The translations under genes were made by a program, and so were the position numbers. A DNA stretch of 64,000 nucleotides from Toxoplasma gondii ME49 (Eukaryota; Apicomplexa; Conoidasida; Eucoccidiorida; Sarcocystidae): assembly GCF_000006565.2 (NCBI RefSeq), contig NC_031478.1, forward strand, positions 6,955,057 through 7,019,056. Reading direction: 5' to 3'. This document shows, piece after piece, positions 1-12,708 of this stretch. Position 1 is the first letter of the stretch; each line of letters opens with the position of its first letter. The notes below the pieces were generated by a model. The model did not search any database, was not told the DNA's origin, and saw nothing but the letters and a program-made list of their open reading frames with translations.

Positions 1-258
1 CACCTATCCATTTTCGTCCATTCTTCGGAATAACGAATACAGTTCACACAAGCTCACCTCGAAACAAGCGTCGCATGCACACATGAATTCACGAGGAGAT
101 GCATCAAGAATCAGAAACGGCATATCCTACGCCGACAACTCAGTGGATGTCAATGCAGTCCACCTGTGTGGGTCCACAAAGCCTACTCAGGTCGAGGCGG
201 ACACGCAAAACACAGACGTGAATACATACATATATACAGATAGATATACACGCAGCAC

Positions 259-1406
259 TTACGTCAAGTCTTCGTTGAGGATGTCCTTGATGAACTCCTT
301 CATGAGAGCCTTGGTTTTCTCCTGGCTCTTCAGAATGCCGCGAAGAATCGTGATCACCTGCTCCTTCGTGGCCTCGCCACTGATCTTCTTCGGCTCGCCA
401 TCAGCCTCCTTTGCCTCCGAGCCATCTTCCCGAAGGAGATAGTAGAGGCATGCCCCTGCTGCGGCTGTTCCGCCTGCACAACAAACCGTCAGGGCAAGGT
501 TCAGCCATTACCCACACCGAAACCTGGACGCAGTTACATTCATGCATATATATATATATGTAAGCATGCGTGCATGTGGCCACACAGAGAGGCAAATGTG
601 TGTATTCAAGTTAGAGGAAGAAAACGATTCAACCTGTCTCATACGGTAGGAGCACATGGCCATGGACTCTGTGCTCGCGTTGACCTTGACCCTTCCGAAG
701 AATGCACCAGTGAACACAGTTGTACAAAAACAACTCTATACATACATCTTGACACGCATATGCATTCATACTTATACGAGACATATATGGACATATATAC
801 ATATATATATACGGGGTTTTCCCGTCTAGATGGGGTGCAACCATATAGCAGTTTACCCCAGCAGCCAAGCAAGAGAATGAAAACAGCCACACGAAGAGGG
901 GCAGAAGTCGGGGGATGCAAAAGAAGAGACACGAATTTTGAGTCGCGGAGACAGCAAAGATACGTAGAGAAGGACTGGAGAAAAAACAACGGAACAACAC
1001 GAGGCGCGGACAGAGAGACAAACGAGCATACAACGAGGACTACCCTGAGCACTGGGAGTGACGAGGCAGAAGTCCCCAAACCTAGTGGGAGGATGGCGAT
1101 ACGATTCTTCACTAAATCGCATATTGCAAATGACGAGCGTACAGGGAAAGAGATTAACATACGAACAGAAGCTGGGAAAGGCGGCCACGTCCACAGTGAC
1201 TCCACCCCAGGCGTGTCAAATGTAAAACAAAAGGTGAAGAGGAAATAAGCCCTTCTCTGAGAATAACTTTGGAGGAGCAAGTGGTGCGAAGACGGGAAGC
1301 GGTCCATATGAATGCGCCTGTGAGTGGAATCGTTGGCTTTCCCGGAAATTCCGCGAAACGAGCACGTACCCGCAATGAGGAGGATTTGCTTCCACGTAAG
1401 TTGCAT
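259..1406 (-). CDS. Small single-pass membrane protein, 5' part of gene
   Basis: Two exons are supported: 1370-1406 and 259-473, joined across an 896-base intron (GTACGT donor, TGCAG acceptor) with matching phase. The start is the ATG at 1406. The first exon gives MQLTWKQILLIAG and the second continues the same hydrophobic helix (GTAAAGACLYYLL), so splicing rebuilds one transmembrane segment or uncleaved signal anchor at residues 3-25. A charged, helical tail follows (EPKKISGEATKEQVITILRG and onward). Reading on gives a TAA at 259, for 84 residues. However, the last codons contain a strong donor (GTAAGT, GT at 262-261), so the exon may end at 263 and the gene may continue past the left edge. 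I do not recognise the family. Topology suggests a short lumenal N-terminus and a cytosolic tail, or the reverse. The exons are well supported; the 3' end is not. Confidence 0.6.
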
Positions 1407-3823
1407 GGCGACGATGCCTGGTTCCTTTGTCTGTTTCGAGAAATGCCAGCGGCGCAGGCAAAGCGAAGAAAACCAGCCGCAGAAAAAACCTTTTTCACGA
1501 AAAGAGAACCAGGAAAGAGCAGATGGAGAGCCCCCACGCAAAACGTCCCCCCCCGCGGTGTCGAGCGAGACAAGGATTATTTGGGAATAAGTCGCAGAAA
1601 ATTAGGAAAGGAAATTTCCACGCGGTCCGCTTCCTCTTGACAAGAAGGCATGCCTGTCTGTCTTGGGAAGCAACTTGGACGCGAAAAAAAACGGGAGGAA
1701 AAAAGTCACACCGGGGCAGAGTCGGCGAGCACGAACGTAGTCAAAAGCTGCTCGACTGTTTATATGCCGTCGTGGTGGGAAGAAAGGAAGAACTCAAGGT
1801 CATTTTGTCTGCCCCCGAGCGCACACCTGTTGCTGACGACATGCAGATTCAAACGCTCCCGTGTCCCCACGAAAACCTTAAGGAACGGTCCCACGGGGAA
1901 AAACGTTCTTTCCCCCGACTGTTTTCCACCCAACTTCCTCTTTTTCTGCGCAAAACGTGTAGAAAGGAAAACAATGTTTTTACGCAACACCGGCGGAGCG
2001 GGGTGTTTCTCTGCATTGTCTCTCTGTCTCTGTGCCCCAGCGGCGAGACAGAAGAACACAGAACCCACTTCGTTAATCACGTGTGATGTATCAAACGTAT
2101 AAGCCTGTTTCTCGCGCAGGAGATGGCCATTTTCCGAAACGACGGGCAGATCAGCAGAATCGCGAGAAAGCGGCGGCCAGACAAATGGTACGCCTCCCCC
2201 TTTGCATCAGAAGCAGGTCTCGCGACAACTCGTGGAACGAGGCTCGAGACCCTGGGGATGTTTCAGCGTAATCGGATGCAAATAAAGAGGTGAAGCAGCA
2301 GCATGTGTTACCCAACTCACACATGTGTACATATTTCTTAACGCAGTACTGCAGAAAACAAGCTGAGTCATTCATCGGCAACAGAGTGGAACAAATTGTT
2401 GCCTCCGGCTCCTCTCTAGTGTTTTAGGCTGCCCACGTCATAATCCTCGCAATTGGCATATGCTCGCTTCCTTTCTCCGGCCATGTGCGGTTCCCGAGAA
2501 ATGTCTGCTCACCGAAACCAACACTGTTTGGGGTGGAGAGAACCCCGATCTTGGAGCGTTATTCTCCTCTTCCAGGAGTCAGGCGTGTGACACGTAGTAC
2601 CTAAAGCTATCGAGGGGTTTGTGCTGTTTTCTGTGCTCTTAACCGCGGCCCTTTTCATGAGCTCTCTTAAACAAAAGTGTGGGGCAGTTCTGCTCCGCGG
2701 TAAGACTCTGAGTGTGCCCAACATTTCCGCTCGTGGAAGTGTCTGAAAGAGTAAGTCTTCTCCACAGACCGCAGAACAAAACAGCAAAGGAGAGCCGCCT
2801 GTGTGTCGCTGCTTGAATTACAGTGTCCGCTCAACAAGAAGAAAAATTAACTTTTTTGTATGCCGTTTGTGCGGAGATGATACTCTCCCAGAAGAAACGT
2901 GGCCCTGGTAAACTCCATGAGAAGTCTGACGGAGAGCACAGAATTCGACCGCTCTGCTTTTGAGAAACACGACCTCCCTCAACGACTCGGGATGAAGCTG
3001 ACTGACCCTGACACGTGTGTTGGCTCGAAAGACTCGAGGAAGTCTTAGCGGTGAAACAGACATGCGGCAAAAAAGCACAACCGAGATGGAACGATAATAT
3101 AACGATTCATGCGCACATCCCGCTTGCTGAGAATCCAGCATATGCATACTTCATTACACATGGTAGCTGTGCGTGTCAAACCTGCAGCAGTTCGCCATTG
3201 TCGTGGAACTGTTTTACAGCATCAGAACCGCATGTTTCCAGCAAGAGGCGCATCAAACAGAGGCCCCTACTAAAAAACCTTTGAAAAAACTGAGCAGATC
3301 CCACAGATACACAGATGTGCACATAAATAGGTACGCACACAGCCATCGACGTAGTTAATCGACGCAGGGGCCGGTCTGTTTCCACGTCTCCACGCGCCTC
3401 CGACGCATCACGTCACGAACAGAGAATTCTCTCGTGGACGAGAATGCACGTTCTCCGACTCAGCGTATAGCGAAGTACAAAATGCAACACGAGACGTTTC
3501 TCTGCCTGCCACCTCTGCGCGCAGAAGCGAATGCATCATCATGCAGATACGAAACACGAAGGCAAGCACCGTTTTCAATTGACCCCTTACGTTTGGCGTA
3601 TCAAAGAATCACCAGGTGTTTACGTGAGCAACCACACAGACTCAATGATATATATATATATATACGAAGAGTGTTTAAGCATATCTCTACCTGCCTATAT
3701 CTCACATACTCTAATGCACTCGGTTGTGAGTACATTTCGCATAACCCTTAGTGCACGTAGCCCGATGTATAGCTAAGGCGTCATGTGCATGTGTACTTTC
3801 GTTCGGGTTCGGGTGGTGTACTT
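1407..3823. other. Intergenic, no supported gene
   Basis: This is the upstream flank of the left membrane-protein gene and the 3' flank of the Deltex gene, both on the minus strand. Open frames here are short, lack splice-consistent partners and contain no recognisable domain. An AT dinucleotide run lies at about 3647-3664. The first kilobase probably holds the 5' leader and promoter of the minus-strand gene, but I see no defined element. Confidence 0.5.
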
Positions 3824-6800
3824 TTATTCTGTCTTTCTGGACGCCTCACGAGATTCCACATACCCTCTGTGTGTTCGGAAGTTTTCTCCCCGTGCACATA
3901 GAATGTCATTTGACCGGCATCTCTTGAGCGCCTTGTCAGCTTCAGTCGCCGTCAGTTCAGCAAGGCCGTTTGATTCTAGGCCCTTGAATCCCCTGTCTTC
4001 CTCGTCGAGCTCCCCGTGAGTCAAAGCATCGCCAGTTCCCACCGTTCTTTCCTCGCGTTTTGACGAGAAGCGTGCTTCTTCGTGAAACCCAGCTCCTCCA
4101 CTTTCCACGTCTCCCGCGTGTGACCGCACATGCTTGTGGCTCTCCCTCCTGCTCCGGCTATTTCGTGAACTGCATGTCACGGCCCGACTTCCGCTCTCTT
4201 CACTGGACTGCACGCGCGGTTCAGCTGGTGCCTGCGAAACTGGAAAACTGTTCCCTGGCGTCTCGTCGACTGAATAGCACGTCACCCTTCTCGCCGGCTC
4301 CAGCCCGCGCCTCAAGGGGGGTGTGCGCACCGAAACAGCAGTAGAAAGACCGCAGCACGATACCCCCCTCATAGCTCGTCTACCACGTCTTGAGGTCCTA
4401 CCTGGCGCGGCGCCTCCGTTGCGATGTCGCGCATAGGTGGAGGAGAACGATTCCCCCGACCCTTCGGCACTGTCTCTTCCGCGGGACTTGCGAGACAGGT
4501 CGCCAATGTCGGAATCTGCGGGCACCTGTCCTGCTGCAGACCTAGGCACTTCTCTGCAGCCGTTATATCTGAGAGCGGATGTCGTGTCCGCTTTACTCTC
4601 GTTTTTGCCGTTTTCTTCGGGACCCCCCTTACGGCTTGAAGAAGACTGAGGAGTGGCGTTGGCAGAGGAAGTCGACAGAAGCTCCCGGGTCACACCCTTT
4701 GCCTCAAGCTCGGTGAAAACGCGGTCGAAATAGGACGCGTCCGGATATCCATACCCTGTAGGGCCTTGAAACCCCAGAAAGAGCAGAAGAAAAAGACGAC
4801 ATCAAGCAGAACGGAATGAGGTAACACGCTATTCGGGATCGCGCCAAACTGTAGGCCGGAATCTACAACCAACGATATCTACCTACGTCACACACACACA
4901 GGGGCGTTCGACGTACACACTTTGCGGCAGTCAAAAAACAGCGTTTACTGCTGTGGCACAACGTTCGTCTGTAACAACCTCATTGCTCACCCTTGTCGGC
5001 ATGCTTCAGTCATGGTGCGACCTCATCACCTGCCTATTTAAAGGTTTCTTATCACACGGGTGACATTTGCCATCAAACAGGCGCAGCAGCTCGGGAAAGC
5101 GCCGTGTTGTCCCCCTTCAGCTTACCTCCAGAACGATTTGTTTTGTGGTGAATGCCATTCCACACGACCACATCGGATCGTCCTGTCGTCAGGCTCGTGC
5201 CAACTGTGAACGTGTGTCCCTGTGTAAACATACAGAGACTCGGTACAGGCTCTGGTATGAAGCACCCTCGAACCACAACTGGTGTCAAATCGTAGAATGA
5301 AAGAGCGCCGGCACTTTGAGGTGTGTTTCACGCATGTAAACGGCTAGACATTTCCTCCACGGAAACGTTGAAACTGCCAGCGTAAACGGACCGCGTCGGA
5401 CGGAAATGTCTTTGAAACATGTGCCCACCACAAGCCTTTGTAGACGCGCGAAAGTAGATCAACAAACACGGTTGACACTTCGACAGCGCCAGTGTCCGTG
5501 TTTCTGCATGTACAAATGCATGCAACAAAAGTTGATATACACTCATGGAGTGCACATCCATGTCTCGGTTGAAGTGTACACATGCACGAGCCGCTGGACA
5601 CGGGCGCGTTTTACCTTCACAAATGCATGAATCAGGAGGGAGAGAATCTCGCGGCCTTCGATCGTGTCAGGCAAATATGCAGAGCGTCGTGTTCCCGCAA
5701 ACGGACTCCCGGGTCGCGCATGTCTCGCAGACTGAATGCCGCTCGGCAGGTCGTACTCCACGTAAATGGTCCCGCTGTCGCTGTAGCCCCCGAGGCTCGG
5801 CGTTTGGTCGATTTGCCACTTCATCGTTCCTGAGAAACCACCAGAGAAAAGAAAGGCATACGTAATCGGGTAAGTGAAATGAGACGCAGGATGACGCCAT
5901 GTGTGCTACACCATGGGAACGTCAAGATTCCTGAACCTTTGCCCTTTCTCCGTCTCTCCACCAAGACAGCCCAATCCGTACCTGCCGGCGACGGCCCGTT
6001 GCCTGTGCACTGCACCGTGCTGCATGTGGGACATGCGAAACCGCCTCTGCCAGCTCGGGACACATACACCACGACACACCCACGGTGGTACATGTGGCTG
6101 CATTTCTTCAGTTTTACGACCTCCTTCGACTCCTCCAAGTATCCAGACGTTCCAACAGCGGCACTCGCACTCGTCTTGGGAAGTTGCGGAACTTCTAGAG
6201 GGTCCAGACAGATGGCGCAGACATCGTCCACGACCTCTAAAAAAAACAGTGCACCGAAAAAACGTACACGGTGAACCAATTGCGAAAAATGCATCGGAGA
6301 TACCGCGTGTTACAAGGGCGTCTGCGTGGGCGGTCCCGATGTCGACGAAGCAACGTTATTGAGTACAGACCTCGAATAAACAGACAGGCCCATTCGCCTA
6401 TCTGCACCAAGCACCAAAGTCATTGGTCCTCGGGTGTACATTCTGGCACAGAAAGTCCTGAGCGTACAAGTGAACGAATTCGACGAAGAATCGTAGCTAC
6501 GTGAATCTATCAAACCGTGCACAGAGTCGCCTTGGCGCTGACCCAACAAAGCAGCCTCTATGCGAGTCTCATTCCAAAACCACGATACATCTGGAATCCA
6601 CATCTCGCGGGCAAAGACAAAGAAAACTCACTCTTCATATATGTACATATATACATGTATGATGTTCTTCTACCGATGTCTGTTCCTCAAGTGATCCCCA
6701 ATGCCGAAAAACGGCGTATCCATTTGTTGCTCATACAGACAGAGGACATCCCTCTCGACCCGTTTTCCTGTATTTCTCTCTCACCCTCTTTTTCTACAGG

Positions 6801-9800
6801 GAGGAGAACGTCAGCGAGATCCTTGGGGTCGACGACTCGCAAGTTGCCTGCGCACTTGCATGTGCCACTTTCACCTATCCCCACTGTGAGAGAGGGGAAA
6901 GTTGTGCCTGGTCTATTAGGCACCGGGACTTCGTTCGGTCGATCGCTCGGTCTCAAGACACACCGGCAGATCTGCGAAAGGGACGCAAAACAGGTGATGA
7001 ACACATTTTTATACAAGGGGGTTTCCACTTCCGTATCAGTCGGCAAACGAAACGTAATCCCCCGGAAGAGAAAAAAAGTGAACAAAGAGAAATGCAAGTT
7101 CTAAAGCATTCCAGGTCCAACACCCACCGGCCGTTAAAATATTCCCAACGCTTTTTGTAATGTCGCATGTCCGAGTTTGTGGCCCACTGTTGGAACCATT
7201 TGCCTCCTAGCAACGCACGCGTGGTTCTACGCGTTCTTTGACATCACGAAAGAGACAACCGCGAATATCCGGTTCCTTGCTCGTGGCTACCCGTGCATCT
7301 TTAACTTTCAACTGCTGGTCGCCCTCTCCTCCCTACCTGATTCAATTCTTTCTTCTTCCCTCGTGTCATTCTAGTTTTTCTACATATTATTTTCCGTCCG
7401 AATGATTTTCATCGTCCGAGAAGCTGCGCATCTCGTCTTGGAAATCCCCGACACCAGAATGAATTGTGACACTCACTTTCCTCACGGCACCTGTCGCCAT
7501 ACACGTTTCGGTCATTCGTTCCACATCTGCAACGTAACTGCACCCGTCGCTGCTCTCCCACGTAGTAGTCGAAGAGACACTTTGACTCAACGCTCCATCG
7601 GCACTTCCCGTTGTCTGCTCAGTCCAGTCACAGTGCTTGGCCTCCAAGGATGCCTCAACTTGAGGGTCATATCTGAGTAACGAACGGACAAACACATCGC
7701 TGGAACGTTGGAAATGCCGCAACGCTCTTGTTAGCGGTATCGGACAAAGGCAAGCCTCCATCGCACTCGATATACAGACAGGCATACACAGATACACGCA
7801 GCTTCACAGCTACCGAAACCCCCATGCATAACCATACACAAAAGTATATACGTAAATTAGACACGCCAGCGCAGTGCCTAACTACGAAGGCCAGGTTGCC
7901 TATGTACTTCACACTCTGTGTCTTCGTCTCTTTGCAGGGTCTAAGCCCCTTACAAGCACCTGTCTGCTTCCTGGTCTACGCGGCCTTTGCTTTTCTTTCG
8001 TATCAATTCTGCAGAGACCGTAGACATAAGTCGGAGATGACGTCGAATAAACGCAGATCAAAAGATTTCGCATTTTCTCGTGGAACCCCGGTTGCTGCCA
8101 CTGAAACCTCTCGACCGCCACTCGGGTCTTCGAACTCTTGGGGCATGCAGAATCCCAAAACTCTAGAACGAAGCGGTGCTCCAGGGATCACAGCACACGT
8201 TCTGCTTCACTTAGGATCAGACCAGAATAGTTCAGTTATCAAATCCAGTGCTGGTATAAAGAACTAGGCCTAGGTTGTAATGCAGCATTTTTCCATAGTT
8301 TGACTCTATCACTGGCTGATGCATGTGTGCAGGATAAGAGTAGCAGTTATACTTGTATTTTACTCTTTGGGTGCTCGAAAACCACTCTCACCTGGTCGCA
8401 GTCCCATCTGCGTTTTCACGAAACCACAGTGCGGCGCTTTGGGAACTCCGCCGAATGTGCCGCATGCGGCGGGTCGCAGTGTTCTGCTGGAGCATGTTGT
8501 TCAAGTCGATGCGGTACGACCAGGGCCCGACTCGAAGGTGCACCTGACAAACCGCCACAAAGGAACCAAACGTGAAGGGACGCCGCGTGAGAGGGCCAAA
8601 CGTCCGAGGGAAGATGTACAGTGGTGCACAGGGAACCGAGTCTTTCAGTCGCTGTATCAACCCGCGACGACAGGCAGAAAATATCTAATTCTAGAAACCA
8701 GGGTATAAGGCAACCAGAAGGGCGTCACCAAGTGAACCAATATGGTCAGTTGTTACCGCAGGACCTGCAACAGCGAAGAAACCGTGTGTGGAAGAAAAAC
8801 ACCCGAAGAGGGAGACACAGTGGCGGCGGAAGAAGCAGTTGGCACACGAAGAGGAGTAGAAGCGTTACCGAAGAGTAGAAGTGGGGTGTTTTGTGTTTGC
8901 TTACGACAGCTTGTCCAGCAGCCCAACCGGCCTCGAGTGCCTCGCACTGGCTTCGACTGAAGCAATGCCAGCCCGCCTCGCTCTGCCATTGCCAGACGCC
9001 TGGGACCCGTGCCGGGTCCGGGGGAAAAGCAAGCTCTGCATCTCCTGAAGATTCTGGATGTGACAAAGAACGCCACCCCACCAAAGAAGGCGAAGAGGTA
9101 GAGGATGCGTTAAAAAACGACACCGGAGACGCCATCTCTCTCGTAGGCGCCCAGCTTCGCCAAAAAAAGAAAATTCCCTTGTCTTTGTGCCCAATTCCGT
9201 CGCTGAGAGGCAGATCCGTACCGCTGAAAGAAGGGGCGTTTGTCTTGAAGTCTGTCGCTGGGTGTACTTCCCATTTGACAAATTCAAGAGGAAACTCGCA
9301 ACCCCCCTCTTCAAGTGCTTCCTACAGCCCCACCGTATCCACGTCGCCTGTCGCCGAAAGCGGTAGATTCGTCTGTTCAACAGCAAAACTCAGACATTCT
9401 ACTCCGCTTTCTTGAGCATGCTTCAAAAGCCCCTGCTGAGCTGAAGGAGCGACACCTGCTGAGGAAGATTGACAGAAACCGTCTGGAGAGCTGGTGAGTT
9501 GACGCGCCTCGTGAGTGGGAGGACTGACGTTCCTATCTAGGGAGCGTAGTGAAACGGCGAGCCGGTCCCCATAGAAACGCTCTCTGCGAAAACGGCACAG
9601 GTGAACGGCTAAACACTCTGCCGGAATCGACGTGTGCGTCACTGAGTCCTTGGCACCTGACCACGTTGCCCAGCTGCTTTACCACGACAACCTCAACAGA
9701 TGAGAAAAGCAGCATCCTATGGAGTATACTGGCTACAGACACGCATACTATAAGCGGTAAGAGACGCGAAAGGGAGTAAAATGCATAAGGGAGACGAGCT

Positions 9801-11220
9801 GTAGAGCTTTCAGAATTCACAGGTTCACTAATCGAGACCCCAAGGCCCCCGCAAACACCGGACAGTGCGGCAATTTGCCACGCCGTCCGCTTGGATCTCT
9901 TCACTCAGCAAACCGCCTGAGTTGCAGTGTCTCTTGAAAAGAAATTCCAAACGAGCGGAGGCCGTAATCCCCTACTTGCCTTTTGCACATAAGACATCTA
10001 GTGACGGGCCATCGTTTTTGCCCGAAAAAGTGAGAAGCGACGAAATTTATCAGAGTGGTAGTAACAGAAGGCCCAGTAGCTTCCTCCCAGCCTGCAGCTG
10101 CGGTCCTCGATTGCAGAGGTCATCTGCGACACTTGCAGTACCACGCCCACCTTGAGCTAGTTGGCGGGTTAAGCTGGGTCCAACGTTGGCTCTACCTCTT
10201 CTAAAAAATCGTCGCAGAGATGGAATACCTTCGTGGTTGGACGCTATCTCAGAAAAAAAAGTCCAACCATGTCACTGTATCACCCACGGTAACGTGACAC
10301 GATCCGTACCTTCCGTACCGCGGCTCCGTCTAGGAAAACCCATGACGCACCAAGCTGAAACGTCGGTCGTGGCAACCATCACTGAGCTCTGCATTACTCT
10401 CTATCTTTAACTTTTGCATGCGTAGGTAGGCGATAATTTGCTCAGTTTCCTCCCCTCAGCGGGAACAGAAATGTCTGTTTCGGTGGTGTTGCGACAATGG
10501 GAAATGGCGACCCACGTCGGCAGCACGTGTTGGCAAGACAAAATACGATGATGCCTCCTGTAAGCCACTCAAGCGGGACTCTCGTACGCGATATGGAGCT
10601 TTGCGTTCTCTGAGTACTTCTCTATAGGGTGTAAAGCAACTACTGCGTTTCCCTTTTACCCCGACACACGTATTCCACGTTTCTTGGTCGCGCAGTGTGC
10701 ACGATGCGAAACACGATCCCTGCCGAGAACAGTTGTTTACGATTGAGGAAGCCTTCTTCGTTTTGCCAGGGTGGTAAGCTAACGCTGTGCAGGGGAAAGA
10801 GAGAGATGAAAAACTAGTAAGCCCAGAAACATTCTTGCACAGATGTGACGCCAAGGTGGGGAACGTTATGCTCGCCACATCATACTGGGTGCCGCATTCC
10901 TTTACGGCTCCTTCAGGACAGATAGGCACGGTTTTTTTCGCATTCTCTGATCTGTTTTCGTACCCATGTGTCACTGGATAGGTTTTTCGTCTACTTTTGG
11001 ACAACTGGACACTGCCTGGACGACTTCCATAGACTAGCAGCTTTGATGAACCACTACTGCCGGCCCCGACATCGGCTCAAATAAAACAGGTTGTCGTTTC
11101 ATTGTGGCCGACACCAGCCCAACTCACACCCCCCCAATGTAAGTCTTCTCCCACTTACGTCGGTTCGTTCCTCTTCTCAATTGAGTGGTGGTTCGGAGCT
11201 ACTACGACTCGTCTAGCCAT
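3824..11220 (-). CDS. Deltex-family E3 ubiquitin ligase (WWE-RING-DTC)
   Basis: Ten exons with agreeing phases: 11159-11220, 8905-9223, 8392-8543, 8019-8162, 7477-7672, 6785-6971, 5982-6236, 5615-5829, 5126-5219, 3824-4755, giving 851 residues. The start is the ATG at 11220 ([12 protein letters not shown]). A WWE domain, which in relatives binds ADP-ribose, spans about residues 91-165 and is split by an intron ([13 protein letters not shown], then [16 protein letters not shown]). A RING finger at 355-438 ([27 protein letters not shown]) leads into the Deltex C-terminal domain at about 438-562, with [40 protein letters not shown] and [12 protein letters not shown]. The RING-DTC core is as expected for Deltex E3s; the 290-residue Ser/Arg-rich tail is not. 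Exon 8019-8162 uses a weak donor (GTCTCT), so its end is least certain. Likely acts in the cytosol or nucleus on ubiquitin transfer coupled to ADP-ribosylation (inference from the family). Confidence 0.88.
9224..11158 (-). other. Long first intron of the Deltex gene
   Basis: A 1.9 kb intron separates the 62-base first coding exon (donor GTAAGTGG at 11158) from the WWE exon (acceptor CTTCTTTCAG ending at 9224). Open minus-strand stretches lie inside it, such as 9322-9642 and 10456-11004. They have no domain, and the former ends at a TAG directly upstream of the WWE exon frame. I treat them as intronic. Confidence 0.55.
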
Positions 11221-12708
11221 GCGACCAACGCCGGAGCTCCTCGTCTGTGCCGCTTCTCCCTGTGTTTGAACCTTGACAGACGCCTCTCTACACACCTCAC
11301 GATATTGAATACGCATGAACGCCTGTTTTCAAGAATGTTGTTTGGCAACAAAACATAGCGTGTCTCGCCCTGTTGCACGTGTGCAGCCGCGCCGCAACGA
11401 GTGACGAAGACCGGTGTGTAAACGTGTCGCGACTAGGTGTCTATGTATAGCGCTTGTGGCCGTTCTTCCAGACGGACAAGGATCGTCTACCAGCAAATTT
11501 TGCGTTGAAGACTCAAACGGTCGCAATCTTCCAATCGAAATACCTTCTTTCATACTTCTCCGCTCTGTACTATGCTGCCAGTGCCAGCGTCTAACGAGCC
11601 AGCGCGACCAGCACCGCTGCTCGAGTGCCGATTGAAAGATGCCGCAGTAGTAGAACGTATACGGCGATGACGTAATTGGGATTTGTGACGAATCTCTAAC
11701 TCAACTCTCGTTTTCTACACCTTGAGTTTTCAGTGGTGGAGAAGGTGCGTGGGCTCGCGAGAAAGAGCCCATGAAGGTGGAAGCCATACTATCTACGAAG
11801 CTACCTCATCCGCACGAACTTGCTTATCTGGAAGAAACTTGGTGGGCATGCTTTCTGGGGCTGGCACGTGATCGTGTCATTATCGCAATGGGGTCGCCCG
11901 CCGTTCCTTTCACTGTGTCCATTTGTGGAATTTTTTCAAATAAAGGCAGAGTGGATTGTGTTTCTCTGTAAATTATTTGTTCCTATAATGGGAAACGAGC
12001 ACACTAATGCGCTGCGCGATATTCGCACACGCGGATACTCCTTCTGCGGTCATGTTTTGAATGTTGAGAGTTCGTCGTCCTTTTCGGAACACGCGTGCCC
12101 ACTGCACTTTTCCACTACACAGCCAGCTTTGTTGTAACCAGAAGTTTCCTCTGTGTGTCGTCAATCTCCTTCGCCGCGCGGATTCACCGAAAGGCCCACC
12201 TAGTTAGCGGTGGGAAGAAAATCAAGGTACCTCCCGCGAACCGTTTGTCTCTCGAAGCAGCAGAGCTCTAGAGTAGCTTTTCATTGGAGTGTTTTTTCTT
12301 GTGTCTGTTCGAATGGGCTGTGGAATGAGTCTTCTTCGCCGTGTTGATTAGGTTTTTGGCGTGAATCTTGACTTTTCGCTGCGTGGGATAGGGTTTGCGA
12401 AACAGAGGGTTTCTGTTCCCCATAACAAGACAATCGCGCAGGCGAATCGGTGCGATGAGGCTTGTTCGTTTTCTTTGAGGTGAAGTCATATGATGCTTTG
12501 AGTTAAATGTGAAACGCAAGCGACGTTACACTTTAGCGTGCACTTCTGTATTCCCGCGATTTAGCCCTCAAGAATCGGTGCGCTTTTCGGACCTCGCCAG
12601 GCAACACGACCAGCGAGCGAAATCCCTTTGCATTTCGTGTCGCTGTGGCTAGTAGCATTTCCTGAAACTGTGCGCATATAAAAAGCGGTCGACGGGAAAG
12701 GAACTAGC
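11221..12708. promoter_or_regulatory. Divergent intergenic region, Deltex / aquaporin
   Basis: This is 1.5 kb between the start codons of two genes read in opposite directions, so it should carry both promoters and 5' leaders. I see no gene in it and no clear motif. TATAAAAA occurs at 12677-12684 but lies only 25 bases before the aquaporin ATG. Confidence 0.5.

Noticed and set aside
9322..9642. Minus-strand open frame ending in TAG in the same frame as the Deltex WWE exon, as if a coding exon were broken by a stop.
   Set aside because: A better acceptor (CTTCTTTCAG ending at 9224) joins the WWE exon in phase to a clean first exon at 11159-11220, making this stretch intronic.
12677..12684. 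TATAAAAA resembling a TATA box before the aquaporin gene.
   Set aside because: It lies only 25 bases from the start codon, leaving no room for a usual leader, and coccidian promoters generally lack canonical TATA boxes.
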